A stretch of DNA of 6,827 nt from an uncultured Bacteroidales bacterium. Lineage in GTDB: Bacteria; Bacteroidota; Bacteroidia; Bacteroidales; UBA3663. This document shows positions 1 through 5,786 of the stretch, one piece after another. How positions within the stretch are numbered: position 1 is the stretch's first letter; each line of letters begins with the position of its first letter. The stretch lies in the NCBI GenBank assembly GCA_937899265.1, contig CALBPV010000092.1:1-6827 (forward strand). The letters run 5' to 3'. Both the position numbers and the translations under genes were made by a program. A model generated the notes under the pieces. It was given only the letters and a program-made list of their open reading frames with translations. It had not been told where the DNA came from and did not search any database.

Positions 1-1038
1 TGCACGTGGACCTGTTTGGTGGGGAACAGCAAGAAATGGAAAGAAGGACCCCTCAGCCTCTCCCTCAACCCCTCCCCCAAAGGGAAGGGGGCGGGGATTC
101 AGGGTTCAAGGTTCAAGGTTCAGGGTTCAGCCTCTCCCCAGCCCTCCCCCAAAGGGAAGGGGGGTGAGGGAGCCACCCGTGTGCGCTTCAGCTGCGAGAG
201 AGCGGGAGAAACGGGAGCAACGCAAAAGATACGTTTCCGATGGGAAACGAACGACGGCTCGAAGGTCAGTTTCGCCCAAATACTTGACACCATCGGGGAG
301 CTCCCCATTCCTCCGTACCTGAACAGGGAGACAGAGGAAAACGACAAGAAAACGTACCAGACAGTCTATAGCAAGACAAAAGGTTCGGTGGCAGCACCTA
401 CAGCGGGACTGCACTTCACCGAAAAAGAACTGGCGGCCTTGGAGGAAAAAGGTGTCTCCCTGCAATACCTGACGCTGCATGTCGGTGCCGGCACCTTCCG
501 CCCCGTCAAGAGCAAAACGATAGAGGGTCACGACATGCACACGGAGTTCATCTCGGTGCCCCGCGAGGTGATAGCCAATGTTCTGGCTCAAGTGAAGAAG
601 GGGGGGATGATAGTGGCCGTAGGCACCACTTCGGTGCGGACGCTGGAGTCCTTATATTATATAGGAAACAAGACAAAAGCGAATATCCAAGCCCGGGCCG
701 AAGATTTGATTGTAGGCCAATGGGAACCCTACGATGGAACTTGGAACCTTTCGCCCGAGGAGGCATTGGAAAGCATCCTCGACTATTTAGACATCCACGC
801 CATGAGCCATCTTGTCACGGCCACACAGATTCTGATAGCTCCCGGCTTCCGCTACAGGCTCGTCAAAGGGATGGTGACCAACTTCCATACGCCCCAATCG
901 ACCCTGTTGCTTCTGGTGTCGGCCTTTGTAGAAGGAGCCGACGTGGAAGGTCCCCGTTGGAGGGAGATTTACCGCTTTGCGATGGACAACGGCTTCCGGT
1001 TTCTTTCATACGGCGACAGCAGTTTGCTGATACCTTAG
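1..1038 (+). CDS. queA: S-adenosylmethionine:tRNA ribosyltransferase-isomerase QueA, 5'-truncated by window edge, with in-frame repeat insert
   Basis: QueA transfers and isomerises the ribosyl group of AdoMet onto preQ1-modified tRNA to make epoxyqueuosine, the penultimate step of queuosine synthesis in the cytoplasm. The frame is open from base 1 (it begins CTWTCLVGNSKKWKEG), so the true start lies upstream; the first in-window ATG/GTG is not a plausible start. Family motifs seen: PIPPYLNRE (about 304-330), GSVAAPTAGLHFT (382-420), GAGTFRPV (484-507), HDMHTEF (529-549), VGTTSVRTLES (619-651), NFHTPQST (880-903) and the C-terminal FRFLSYGD; stop TAG at 1036. Between KWKEG (ending at base 48) and TRVRFSCE (from about 175) sits roughly 41 codons of low-complexity sequence that I do not recognise from the family. 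It replaces or extends a variable part of the beta-barrel domain. The catalytic motifs are intact and the frame is unbroken, so the protein is probably functional. Identity is certain; activity is inferred. Confidence 0.96.
   Translation, partial: CTWTCLVGNSKKWKEGPLSLSLNPSPKGKGAGIQGSRFKVQGSASPQPSPKGKGGEGATRVRFSCERAGETGATQKIRFRWETNDGSKVSFAQILDTIGELPIPPYLNRETEENDKKTYQTVYSKTKGSVAAPTAGLHFTEKELAALEEKGVSLQYLTLHVGAGTFRPVKSKTIEGHDMHTEFISVPREVIANVLAQVKKGGMIVAVGTTSVRTLESLYYIGNKTKANIQARAEDLIVGQWEPYDGTWNLSPEEALESILDYLDIHAMSHLVTATQILIAPGFRYRLVKGMVTNFHTPQSTLLLLVSAFVEGADVEGPRWREIYRFAMDNGFRFLSYGDSSLLIP
49..171. repeat. Composite repeat insert inside queA: two hairpin-type direct repeats flanking a heptamer array
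   Basis: Two near-identical G/C-rich units (54-91 and 128-164) share the opening CAGCCTCTCCC and a 22-base identical core (70-91 and 142-163) with a C-rich half, an AAA centre and a G-rich half, so each can fold back imperfectly on itself. The cores are exactly 72 bases apart, so both are read in the same frame as PSPKGKG. The insert as a whole is about 123 bases, a multiple of three. C-rich/AAA/G-rich dispersed repeats of this type occur in many Bacteroidetes genomes, to my knowledge mostly between genes. The insert borders are estimated from where QueA-like sequence stops and resumes, so they may be off by several codons. Confidence 0.8.
96..130. repeat. Tandem heptamer array GGTTCA(A/G) within queA
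   Basis: Four contiguous 7-base units read GGTTCAA, GGTTCAA, GGTTCAG, GGTTCAG (103-130), preceded by a degenerate unit GATTCAG (96-102). The array lies between the two G/C-rich repeats and is translated in the queA frame. Because the unit length is not a multiple of three, gain or loss of one or two units would shift the downstream queA frame. Confidence 0.85.
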
Positions 1039-1112
1039 AGGTTTTATTTTGTAATGTTTGACTTGCAAGAACGGACGGAATGAAGAAAGTTTTGCAAATA
1101 TTCGTGAAAACC

Positions 1113-1144
1113 CTTGTTTATTTCGGATTTTATTCGTATATTTG
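1113..1144 (+). promoter_or_regulatory. Bacteroidetes-type promoter for gap
   Basis: A -7 element TATATTTG (1137-1144) matches the Bacteroidetes consensus TAnnTTTG exactly. A -33-like CTTG (1113-1116) precedes it by 20 bases, close to the consensus TTTG. Transcription should start near 1148-1152, giving gap a leader of about 85 bases. That leader (to 1234) contains two weak potential hairpins (1152-1167 and 1178-1191) and an A-rich stretch just before the start codon. No Shine-Dalgarno sequence is visible. Confidence 0.75.
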
Positions 1145-1234
1145 CAGTCGAAAAAAGAGAGCTTTTTAACTGCGATCCCCTCTTGTCAGGGAGATTTAGC
1201 AAATGTACAACTATTAAACTATAACAAAACAAAA

Positions 1235-2263
1235 ATGACAAACGTAGCTATTAACGGTTTCGGCCGTATCGGTCGTCTCGCATTCCGTCAGATGTTCGAG
1301 GCTGAAGGTTATGAAGTTGTTGCCATCAACGACTTGACCAGCCCCAAAATGTTGGCTCACCTCTTGAAGTATGACACCGCTCAGGGCAGCTTCTTGGGTA
1401 AGATAGGTGAGAACAAGCACACTGTAGAGGCTACAGACGACTCTATCATCGTGGACGGCAAGGAGATTAAGATTTATGCCGAGAAGGACGCAGCCAACTG
1501 CCCCTGGAAGGCCAATAACGTTGACGTTGTGCTCGAGTGTACAGGCTTCTATACCTCCAAGGAGAAGGCTGCTGCCCACATCGCTGCCGGTGCCAAGAAG
1601 GTTGTCATCTCTGCTCCCGCAGGCAAGGATCTTCCCACCATCGTTTACAACACCAACCACAAGACCCTTACTCCTGCCGACACCATTATCTCGGCTGCCT
1701 CCTGCACCACGAACTGCTTGGCACCCATGGCTGACGCACTCAACAAGTTCGCTCCCATCCAGAGCGGTATCATGAGCACCATCCACGCTTACACGGGCGA
1801 CCAGATGATTCTCGACGGTCCCCAGCGCAAGGGCGATCTCCGTCGCAGCCGTGCCGGCGCTTGCAACATCGTTCCCAACTCGACGGGTGCTGCCAAGGCC
1901 ATCGGTCTCGTTATTCCCGAACTCAACGGCAAGCTCATCGGCTCTGCTCAGCGCGTTCCCACTCCCACGGGTTCCACGACCATCCTCGTTGCTGTCGTTA
2001 AGGGCAAGGACATCACACCCGAGGGCATCAACGCTGCCATGAAGGCCGCTTCGAACGAGAGCTTCGGTTACACCGAGGAGCAAATCGTTTCTTCCGATAT
2101 CATCGGCATGAAGTATGGTTCGCTTTTCGATGCCACCCAGACGATGGTTTCGAAGATTGACGATGACACCTATCAGGTACAGGTTGTTTCTTGGTATGAC
2201 AACGAGAACTCCTACACTTCTCAGATGGTTCGTACCATCAAGTACCTCGCTGAACTCAAGTAA
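1235..2263 (+). CDS. gap: Type I glyceraldehyde-3-phosphate dehydrogenase
   Basis: Cytoplasmic glycolytic enzyme that oxidises glyceraldehyde-3-phosphate to 1,3-bisphosphoglycerate with NAD+. The 342-aa product has the usual family length. Residues 7-14 are the Rossmann NGFGRIGR; Asp33 follows the second strand as in NAD-dependent forms; the active site is SCTTNC (156-161) with Cys157; His184 is in STIHAYT; NSTGAAKA (215-222) and Arg240 form the phosphate sites; WYDNENSY (320-327) is the C-terminal signature. The S-loop reads LDGPQRKGDLRR, with Gly where many NAD enzymes have Leu. I chose ATG 1235 because it begins exactly at the family N-terminus (MTNVAINGFG). The frame is open further upstream to TTG 1058, but that extension would cross the promoter and is not GAPDH-like. 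It appears monocistronic between its own promoter and terminator, and the strongly biased codons fit high expression. Confidence 0.98.
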   Translation: MTNVAINGFGRIGRLAFRQMFEAEGYEVVAINDLTSPKMLAHLLKYDTAQGSFLGKIGENKHTVEATDDSIIVDGKEIKIYAEKDAANCPWKANNVDVVLECTGFYTSKEKAAAHIAAGAKKVVISAPAGKDLPTIVYNTNHKTLTPADTIISAASCTTNCLAPMADALNKFAPIQSGIMSTIHAYTGDQMILDGPQRKGDLRRSRAGACNIVPNSTGAAKAIGLVIPELNGKLIGSAQRVPTPTGSTTILVAVVKGKDITPEGINAAMKAASNESFGYTEEQIVSSDIIGMKYGSLFDATQTMVSKIDDDTYQVQVVSWYDNENSYTSQMVRTIKYLAELK

Positions 2264-2290
2264 TACTTGACATTCAGGTTACAAAATCAG

Positions 2291-2328
2291 AGGGCTGCGA
2301 ACTTTTTTCGCGGCCCTTTTTCTTTTTT
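2291..2328 (+). terminator. Intrinsic terminator of gap
   Basis: The left arm GGGCTGCGAA (2292-2301) pairs with TTCGCGGCCC (2307-2316) over 10 bp with one T-G wobble and a 5-base loop. An A-T pair extends the base. It is followed by T5-C-T7 (2317-2328) and sits 27 bases after the gap stop codon. Confidence 0.93.
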
Positions 2329-2340
2329 TGGCACACTTTG

Positions 2341-2372
2341 TTTGGTTATTTCAAAAATTATCCCTATCTTTG
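2341..2372 (+). promoter_or_regulatory. Bacteroidetes-type promoter for ruvX-def-recA
   Basis: A -33 TTTG (2341-2344) and a -7 TATCTTTG (2365-2372) are separated by 20 bases, matching the TTTG / TAnnTTTG consensus at both boxes. It lies between the gap terminator and the ruvX ATG (2384). The predicted transcription start falls only a few bases before that ATG, so the mRNA would be almost leaderless. Confidence 0.82.
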
Positions 2373-2383
2373 CGCCTTGAAAT

Positions 2384-2827
2384 ATGGGACGTATCCTCTC
2401 TATCGACTACGGACGCAAGCGTACGGGACTGGCTGTGACCGACCCGTTGCAGATTGTGGCCAACGGTCTCACGACGGTGGCTACACCCCATCTGGAAGCT
2501 TTCCTCACGGATTACATTCCCCGGGAAGGCGTCGAGATGGTGGTGGTGGGGTTTCCGCGCCAGATGAACGGCCAAATGAGCGAATCGTGGCGTTGGGTTG
2601 AGCCTTTTCTGCATCGCTTGCATCGTCTGATGCCTGAAATGCCGATTCGGTTGGTCGATGAACGGTTCACCTCCGTTCTGGCTCAGCAGGTGGTGCGCGA
2701 AAGCGGCATCGGCAAGCGGACGCGCGAGAAGAATAAAGGATTGGTCGATGAAGTGTCGGCCACCATAATTCTCCAAACGTGGATGGAGACTCGCAGGGGA
2801 GAGGAATTCCCGCTAAAAAAACAATAA
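2384..2827 (+). CDS. ruvX: YqgF/RuvX family RNase H-fold protein (putative 16S rRNA processing nuclease / Holliday junction resolvase)
   Basis: A 147-aa RNase H-fold protein, the usual YqgF length. The E. coli homologue is linked to maturation of the 16S rRNA 5' end, while other homologues resolve Holliday junctions in vitro; the sequence cannot decide which applies here. Visible motifs: SIDYGRKRTGLAVTD (6-20) with acidic Asp8, VVVGFPRQMNG (53-63), LVDERFTS (90-97) with Glu93, and GLVDEVSATIILQ (119-131) with Asp122. These supply the expected acidic triad. ATG 2384 gives the standard MGRILSIDYG N-terminus. It is first in a cluster with def (5 bases downstream) and recA, under the promoter at 2341-2372. 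There is no room for a Shine-Dalgarno between the predicted transcript start and the ATG. Confidence 0.93.
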   Translation: MGRILSIDYGRKRTGLAVTDPLQIVANGLTTVATPHLEAFLTDYIPREGVEMVVVGFPRQMNGQMSESWRWVEPFLHRLHRLMPEMPIRLVDERFTSVLAQQVVRESGIGKRTREKNKGLVDEVSATIILQTWMETRRGEEFPLKKQ

Positions 2828-2832
2828 AAAAC

Positions 2833-3387
2833 ATGTTATTACCCATTGTATTGTTAGGTGACCCGGTGCTTAGAAAGGTGGCCGAACCTGTGCCTGCCGA
2901 TTATCCGGACTTGAAAAAACTGAGCGAGGACATGTTCCTCACCATGTATAGCGCCAACGGCGTAGGTTTGGCAGCTCCTCAGATAGGACGCTCCATACGC
3001 ATGTTCGTGGTTGACGGTTCTGAACTGGCTTCCGAATATCCCGAGTGCAAAGGCTTCAAGCGATGCATGATAAATCCCGTAATCACAGAGGAAAGCGAGG
3101 AGACTGTCACCAAAGAAGAAGGATGTCTCTCCATTCCGGGTGTCTATGAGAGCGTGAAACGTCCCGCCTGGATTGTGGTGAAATATCTCGATGCCGATTT
3201 TGTAGAGCACGAAGAGCGCGTGGAGGGATATGCAGCCCGCATGACACTGCATGAATACGACCACCTCGACGGCAAAGTCTTTGTCGATAAGGTGTCGCCC
3301 CTGCGCAAAACGTTCATCAAAACCAAACTTCAGAAGATTTCCAAGGGCAAAGTCTCTTGCAGTTATCGTACGAAACCAATCAAATAA
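2833..3387 (+). CDS. def: Peptide deformylase
   Basis: A metallo-hydrolase that removes the N-formyl group from nascent proteins at the ribosome. The 184-aa product carries all three signature motifs: GVGLAAPQ (43-50), EGCLS (96-100) with metal-ligand Cys98, and HEYDH (140-144) with ligands His140 and His144 and catalytic Glu141. Leu139 precedes the HExxH motif where Gln is more common, which is a small variation. ATG 2833 was chosen because MLLPIVLLGDPVLRKVAEPV is the normal deformylase N-terminus. The frame stays open back to ATG 2779, but that 18-residue extension overlaps ruvX and is not family-like. The C-terminus beyond about residue 160 is Lys-rich. Spacing of 5 bases from ruvX and 9 bases to recA supports cotranscription. 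Confidence 0.97.
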   Translation: MLLPIVLLGDPVLRKVAEPVPADYPDLKKLSEDMFLTMYSANGVGLAAPQIGRSIRMFVVDGSELASEYPECKGFKRCMINPVITEESEETVTKEEGCLSIPGVYESVKRPAWIVVKYLDADFVEHEERVEGYAARMTLHEYDHLDGKVFVDKVSPLRKTFIKTKLQKISKGKVSCSYRTKPIK

Positions 3388-3396
3388 CTTAAGAAT

Positions 3397-4455
3397 ATGG
3401 CAAAATTGAATGAAACCCATCCACAGCCCTCTGCCGACCGCCTCAAGGCTCTGCAGGCTGCCATGGACAAAATTGACAAGAATTTCGGTCGCGGTTCCAT
3501 AATGAGAATGGGCGACGAAAAAGTGGAAAAAGTAGAGGTCGTGCCCACGGGCTCCATCGGCCTCAACTCCGCGCTCGGTGTGGGCGGTTACCCCAAGGGC
3601 AGAATCATCGAAATCTATGGCCCCGAATCGTCGGGTAAGACCACTCTCGCCATCCATGCCATTGCCGAAGCCCAGAAGCAAGGAGGCATTGCAGCCTTCA
3701 TCGATGCCGAGCATGCCTTCGACCGTTTCTATGCCGAGAAACTGGGCGTGGATACAGACCAGCTGGTCATCTCACAGCCCGACAACGGCGAACAGGCGCT
3801 CGAAATAGCCGAGAACCTCATCCGTTCGGCTGCCATCGACATCATTGTCATCGACTCGGTGGCAGCGCTTACACCCAAAGCTGAGATTGAGGGCGAAATG
3901 GGCGACAACAAGGTAGGCTTGCAGGCCCGACTCATGAGTCAGGCTCTCCGCAAACTCACTTCCGCCATCTCCCGCACCAATACGGTCTGCATCTTCATCA
4001 ACCAGCTTCGCGAGAAGATAGGCATCATGTTCGGCAATCCCGAGACGACGACCGGCGGCAATGCCCTCAAGTTCTATGCTTCTGTACGTCTCGACATCCG
4101 TCGCGTCACAGCCATCAAGTCGGGCGACGAGGCTATCGGCAATCAGGTGCGTGTCAAGGTTGTGAAGAACAAAGTGGCTCCTCCGTTCCGCAAGGCTGAG
4201 TTCGATATTATGTTTGGCGAAGGTATTTCGCGCGTCGGCGAAATCATGGACCTCGGTGTCGAATTGGGTATCATCAAGAAGTCAGGTTCCTTCTTCTCCT
4301 ACAACAATACCAAAATCGGACAGGGCCGCGACAACTGCAAAGAGATACTGCGCGACAATCCTGAACTGGCCGATGAGCTCGAACAGGCCATTCTCGCCAA
4401 ACTTCAGGGCGGGTCGCTTCCCGACACTCCCGACGAAACCATCGAAGAGAAGTAA
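3397..4455 (+). CDS. recA: Recombinase RecA
   Basis: RecA is an ATP-dependent strand-exchange protein that forms filaments on single-stranded DNA and drives homologous recombination and DNA repair. The 352-aa length is typical. Seen in order: an N-terminal polymerisation helix (about 14-32), Walker A GPESSGKTT (75-83, Lys81), AEHAFDRFYAEKLGVD (104-119), Walker B IIVIDS (149-154), the Q-containing FINQLREKIG (200-209), DNA-binding loop L2 with MFGNPETTTGGNALKF (211-226), the KVVKNKVAPPF segment (254-264), and a short acidic tail (DTPDETIEE). ATG 3397 fits the usual MAKLN-type start. It sits 9 bases after def with no TAnnTTTG box or obvious LexA-like palindrome in the gap, so it is probably transcribed from the ruvX promoter or from an unseen site within def. 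A strong terminator follows at 4477. Confidence 0.98.
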   Translation: MAKLNETHPQPSADRLKALQAAMDKIDKNFGRGSIMRMGDEKVEKVEVVPTGSIGLNSALGVGGYPKGRIIEIYGPESSGKTTLAIHAIAEAQKQGGIAAFIDAEHAFDRFYAEKLGVDTDQLVISQPDNGEQALEIAENLIRSAAIDIIVIDSVAALTPKAEIEGEMGDNKVGLQARLMSQALRKLTSAISRTNTVCIFINQLREKIGIMFGNPETTTGGNALKFYASVRLDIRRVTAIKSGDEAIGNQVRVKVVKNKVAPPFRKAEFDIMFGEGISRVGEIMDLGVELGIIKKSGSFFSYNNTKIGQGRDNCKEILRDNPELADELEQAILAKLQGGSLPDTPDETIEEK

Positions 4456-4476
4456 TCTCTCCGAACGCAATAAACT

Positions 4477-4509
4477 GAAAATGGCTGCGGAAAGACCGCA
4501 GCCATTTTC
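4477..4509. terminator. Bidirectional terminator between recA and the convergent DUF4468 gene
   Basis: A perfect 14-bp stem, GAAAATGGCTGCGG (4477-4490) with CCGCAGCCATTTTC (4496-4509), closes a 5-base loop AAAGA. The outer pairs form an A-tract on one side and a T-tract on the other, so a short U-run (TTTTC) follows the stem core in both directions. It lies 21 bases after the recA stop and 42 bases beyond the stop of the convergent gene at 4552. The T-run is only 4 bases, so efficiency on either strand is uncertain. Confidence 0.85.
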
Positions 4510-4542
4510 GTTTCGCGCCAAGCCATTTTCGGTTTCGCGCCA
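4500..4542. repeat. Tandem direct repeat overlapping the recA terminator's right arm
   Basis: Two back-to-back copies, 4500-4520 (21 bases) and 4521-4542 (22 bases), both begin AGCCATTTTCG and end TTTCGCGCCA. They differ by one extra G in the second copy. The first ten bases of each copy are complementary to GAAAATGGCT (4477-4486), the left arm of the terminator, so the left arm has two possible partners. Confidence 0.88.
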
Positions 4543-4551
4543 TGGAGTTCT

Positions 4552-5172
4552 CTATTTCAAAGCCGCTTGAAGCGAGGCAACGATATCGTCCCACCTGTCC
4601 ACGGTCTTGACGCGGAACTTTCCGTTCATGGGGTAGAGTCTCGTGCCCTTTTTGTTCATGCAGGCTCTGTCGGTAATCCATTCTTCGGCTTGATAACGCT
4701 GCGGGTCACGCTCCTCTTCGTAGTAGTAGGAGATGTCGCTCATCTTCACCACCGCTTTGCCCGGGAGGACCTTGACGGCAAGCGAGAAGAGAAACTGGGT
4801 GCGGTCCAACGCCAGCGCCTTGTTCATGAAGACCATGTATTCGTTGATGCCCACCTGCACATAACATGCGGCAGAGTCGAGGTCAAGGGTCTTGCGCGAC
4901 AGCACTTCGGCATCCTTGCGCGAGAAGTATTGGGCAATCCAATGTTTCACCTCGTCGAATGCCCGGGCTTCGGTCTTGCCTTCCGGGAGGGGAATCTCGG
5001 CAGTGAAGACAACAAGGCCGTTCTCTTCGGGGACAGCCCCTTGCAGGTAATGAGGGTCTTTGCGGGCTTTCTTCATTTCGCCCGTGTAGAGCTGGGCGTA
5101 TGCATTGCTGAAGAGGGAGGCGAGGAGGAGCAAGAGTGTGCACCGGGTCACTTTGAAAAGAGTCTGTTTCAT
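4552..5172 (-). CDS. Secreted protein with DUF4468-like domain
   Basis: A 206-aa protein of unknown function. Residues 1-26 form a Sec signal peptide: basic MKQTLFKVTR, a Leu-rich core, then the NAYA cleavage site before Gln27. No lipobox Cys follows, so the mature protein should be periplasmic or exported. The segment GLVVFTAEIPLPEGKTE (52-68), followed by AFDEVKHWIAQYF (71-83), resembles the start of DUF4468 domains (TBP-like fold) found in Bacteroidetes secreted proteins. The remainder predicts alternating strands ending with an amphipathic helix (about 192-205). I see no catalytic motif. It is last in the minus-strand operon, 8 bases after the stop of the DUF3256-like gene, and ends before the bidirectional hairpin. 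The family assignment is from memory of the pattern; gene reality and secretion are well supported. Confidence 0.85.
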   Translation of the reverse strand: MKQTLFKVTRCTLLLLLASLFSNAYAQLYTGEMKKARKDPHYLQGAVPEENGLVVFTAEIPLPEGKTEARAFDEVKHWIAQYFSRKDAEVLSRKTLDLDSAACYVQVGINEYMVFMNKALALDRTQFLFSLAVKVLPGKAVVKMSDISYYYEEERDPQRYQAEEWITDRACMNKKGTRLYPMNGKFRVKTVDRWDDIVASLQAALK

Positions 5173-5180
5173 AATCGGAA

Positions 5181-5786
5181 TTATTTGATTTTCATGAATT
5201 TGTCATTCCATATATATAATATAGGTGTGGAGCGATGCGCTTGGGCAACCTTGGCCCAATCTTCGCGGGGAAGGCAGGAACGGAGATTCCAACGGACCGA
5301 CAAAGTGTCGCCCTCCAATTGCCAGTGGGGCACAAAGGGCAGGGCGTAGTTGAGGTACTGTGTCTCGGAGAGCGTGTCGTTGGGCACATAGAAATCGCGG
5401 GCACTGAGTTTAATCTCTTTTTTCAGCTCGTTTCCCGCCATGTCGAGGAAGGAGAGGCGGGAATCCGGCTCCGGGGTGAAGACCGTATGAATCATCAGCA
5501 GAAATTCGGGAAAACGTTTCATTACGATTTCGTCCGAGGCCGAAGGATGCAGTCGCAAGTAGTCTTCCGAGAGTGAGTCCAACACCGTAATGCCTCCTCC
5601 CAGGTTTTGGATTTGTGCGGGATGTTGACCCTTCTGCCATCGCTGCACAAGGGCTTGTTTGCGCTTGGCGTCCAAGAGATAAAGAGATCGGGCGGGAACC
5701 GATTCCACCAGAGTTTGGGCGGAAGCTGAGACGGGCGGAGCCGCCATGACTGCCAGGAGGGCGAGGGTTTTCAGGAACCTATCCAT
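5181..5786 (-). CDS. Secreted DUF3256-like protein
   Basis: A 201-aa protein of unknown function. ATG at 5786 begins a clear signal peptide (MDRFLKTLALLAVMA, cleavage likely after ASA at residue 23, before Gln24). The frame is open upstream to 6044, but that part lies antisense-free inside the transporter gene in another frame and would bury the signal peptide, so I reject it. The pattern of VPARSLYLLDAKRKQALV (30-47), NLGGGITVLDSLSEDYLRL (61-79), then HTVFTPEPDSRLSFLD (100-115) resembles DUF3256, a Bacteroidales family of exported proteins with no known role. The start overlaps the 3' end of the transporter gene by 16 bases (5771-5786), which suggests translational coupling. The next gene starts 8 bases after its stop. 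No catalytic residues are recognisable. I am confident in the gene and less so in the family name. Confidence 0.82.
   Translation of the reverse strand: MDRFLKTLALLAVMAAPPVSASAQTLVESVPARSLYLLDAKRKQALVQRWQKGQHPAQIQNLGGGITVLDSLSEDYLRLHPSASDEIVMKRFPEFLLMIHTVFTPEPDSRLSFLDMAGNELKKEIKLSARDFYVPNDTLSETQYLNYALPFVPHWQLEGDTLSVRWNLRSCLPREDWAKVAQAHRSTPILYIWNDKFMKIK

Noticed and set aside
49..171. CRISPR array or insertion-sequence end
   Set aside because: There are only two G/C-rich units with a heptamer array between them, no regular spacers, no transposase and no clear target-site duplication.
1058..1234. TTG-initiated N-terminal extension of GAPDH
   Set aside because: It would translate the promoter and leader. 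The family N-terminus starts exactly at ATG 1235.
1214..2083. A 289-codon open frame antisense to gap
   Set aside because: It is a shadow of the strongly biased gap codons. The translation is low-complexity (Gly/Val/Leu/Asp-rich) and not family-like, and gap is unmistakable on the other strand.
2779..2832. Earlier ATG for peptide deformylase
   Set aside because: The extra 18 residues overlap the end of ruvX and do not resemble deformylase. ATG 2833 gives the normal N-terminus.
2854..3714. A 286-codon open frame antisense across def and recA
   Set aside because: It crosses two well-identified genes, has no recognisable domain, and is His/Phe/Gly-rich as expected from reverse-reading their codons.
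4567..5349. A 260-codon plus-strand open frame over the minus-strand secreted-protein genes
   Set aside because: The minus-strand frames have signal peptides, sensible operon spacing and matching stops. The plus frame begins inside the convergent gene and has no recognisable motif.
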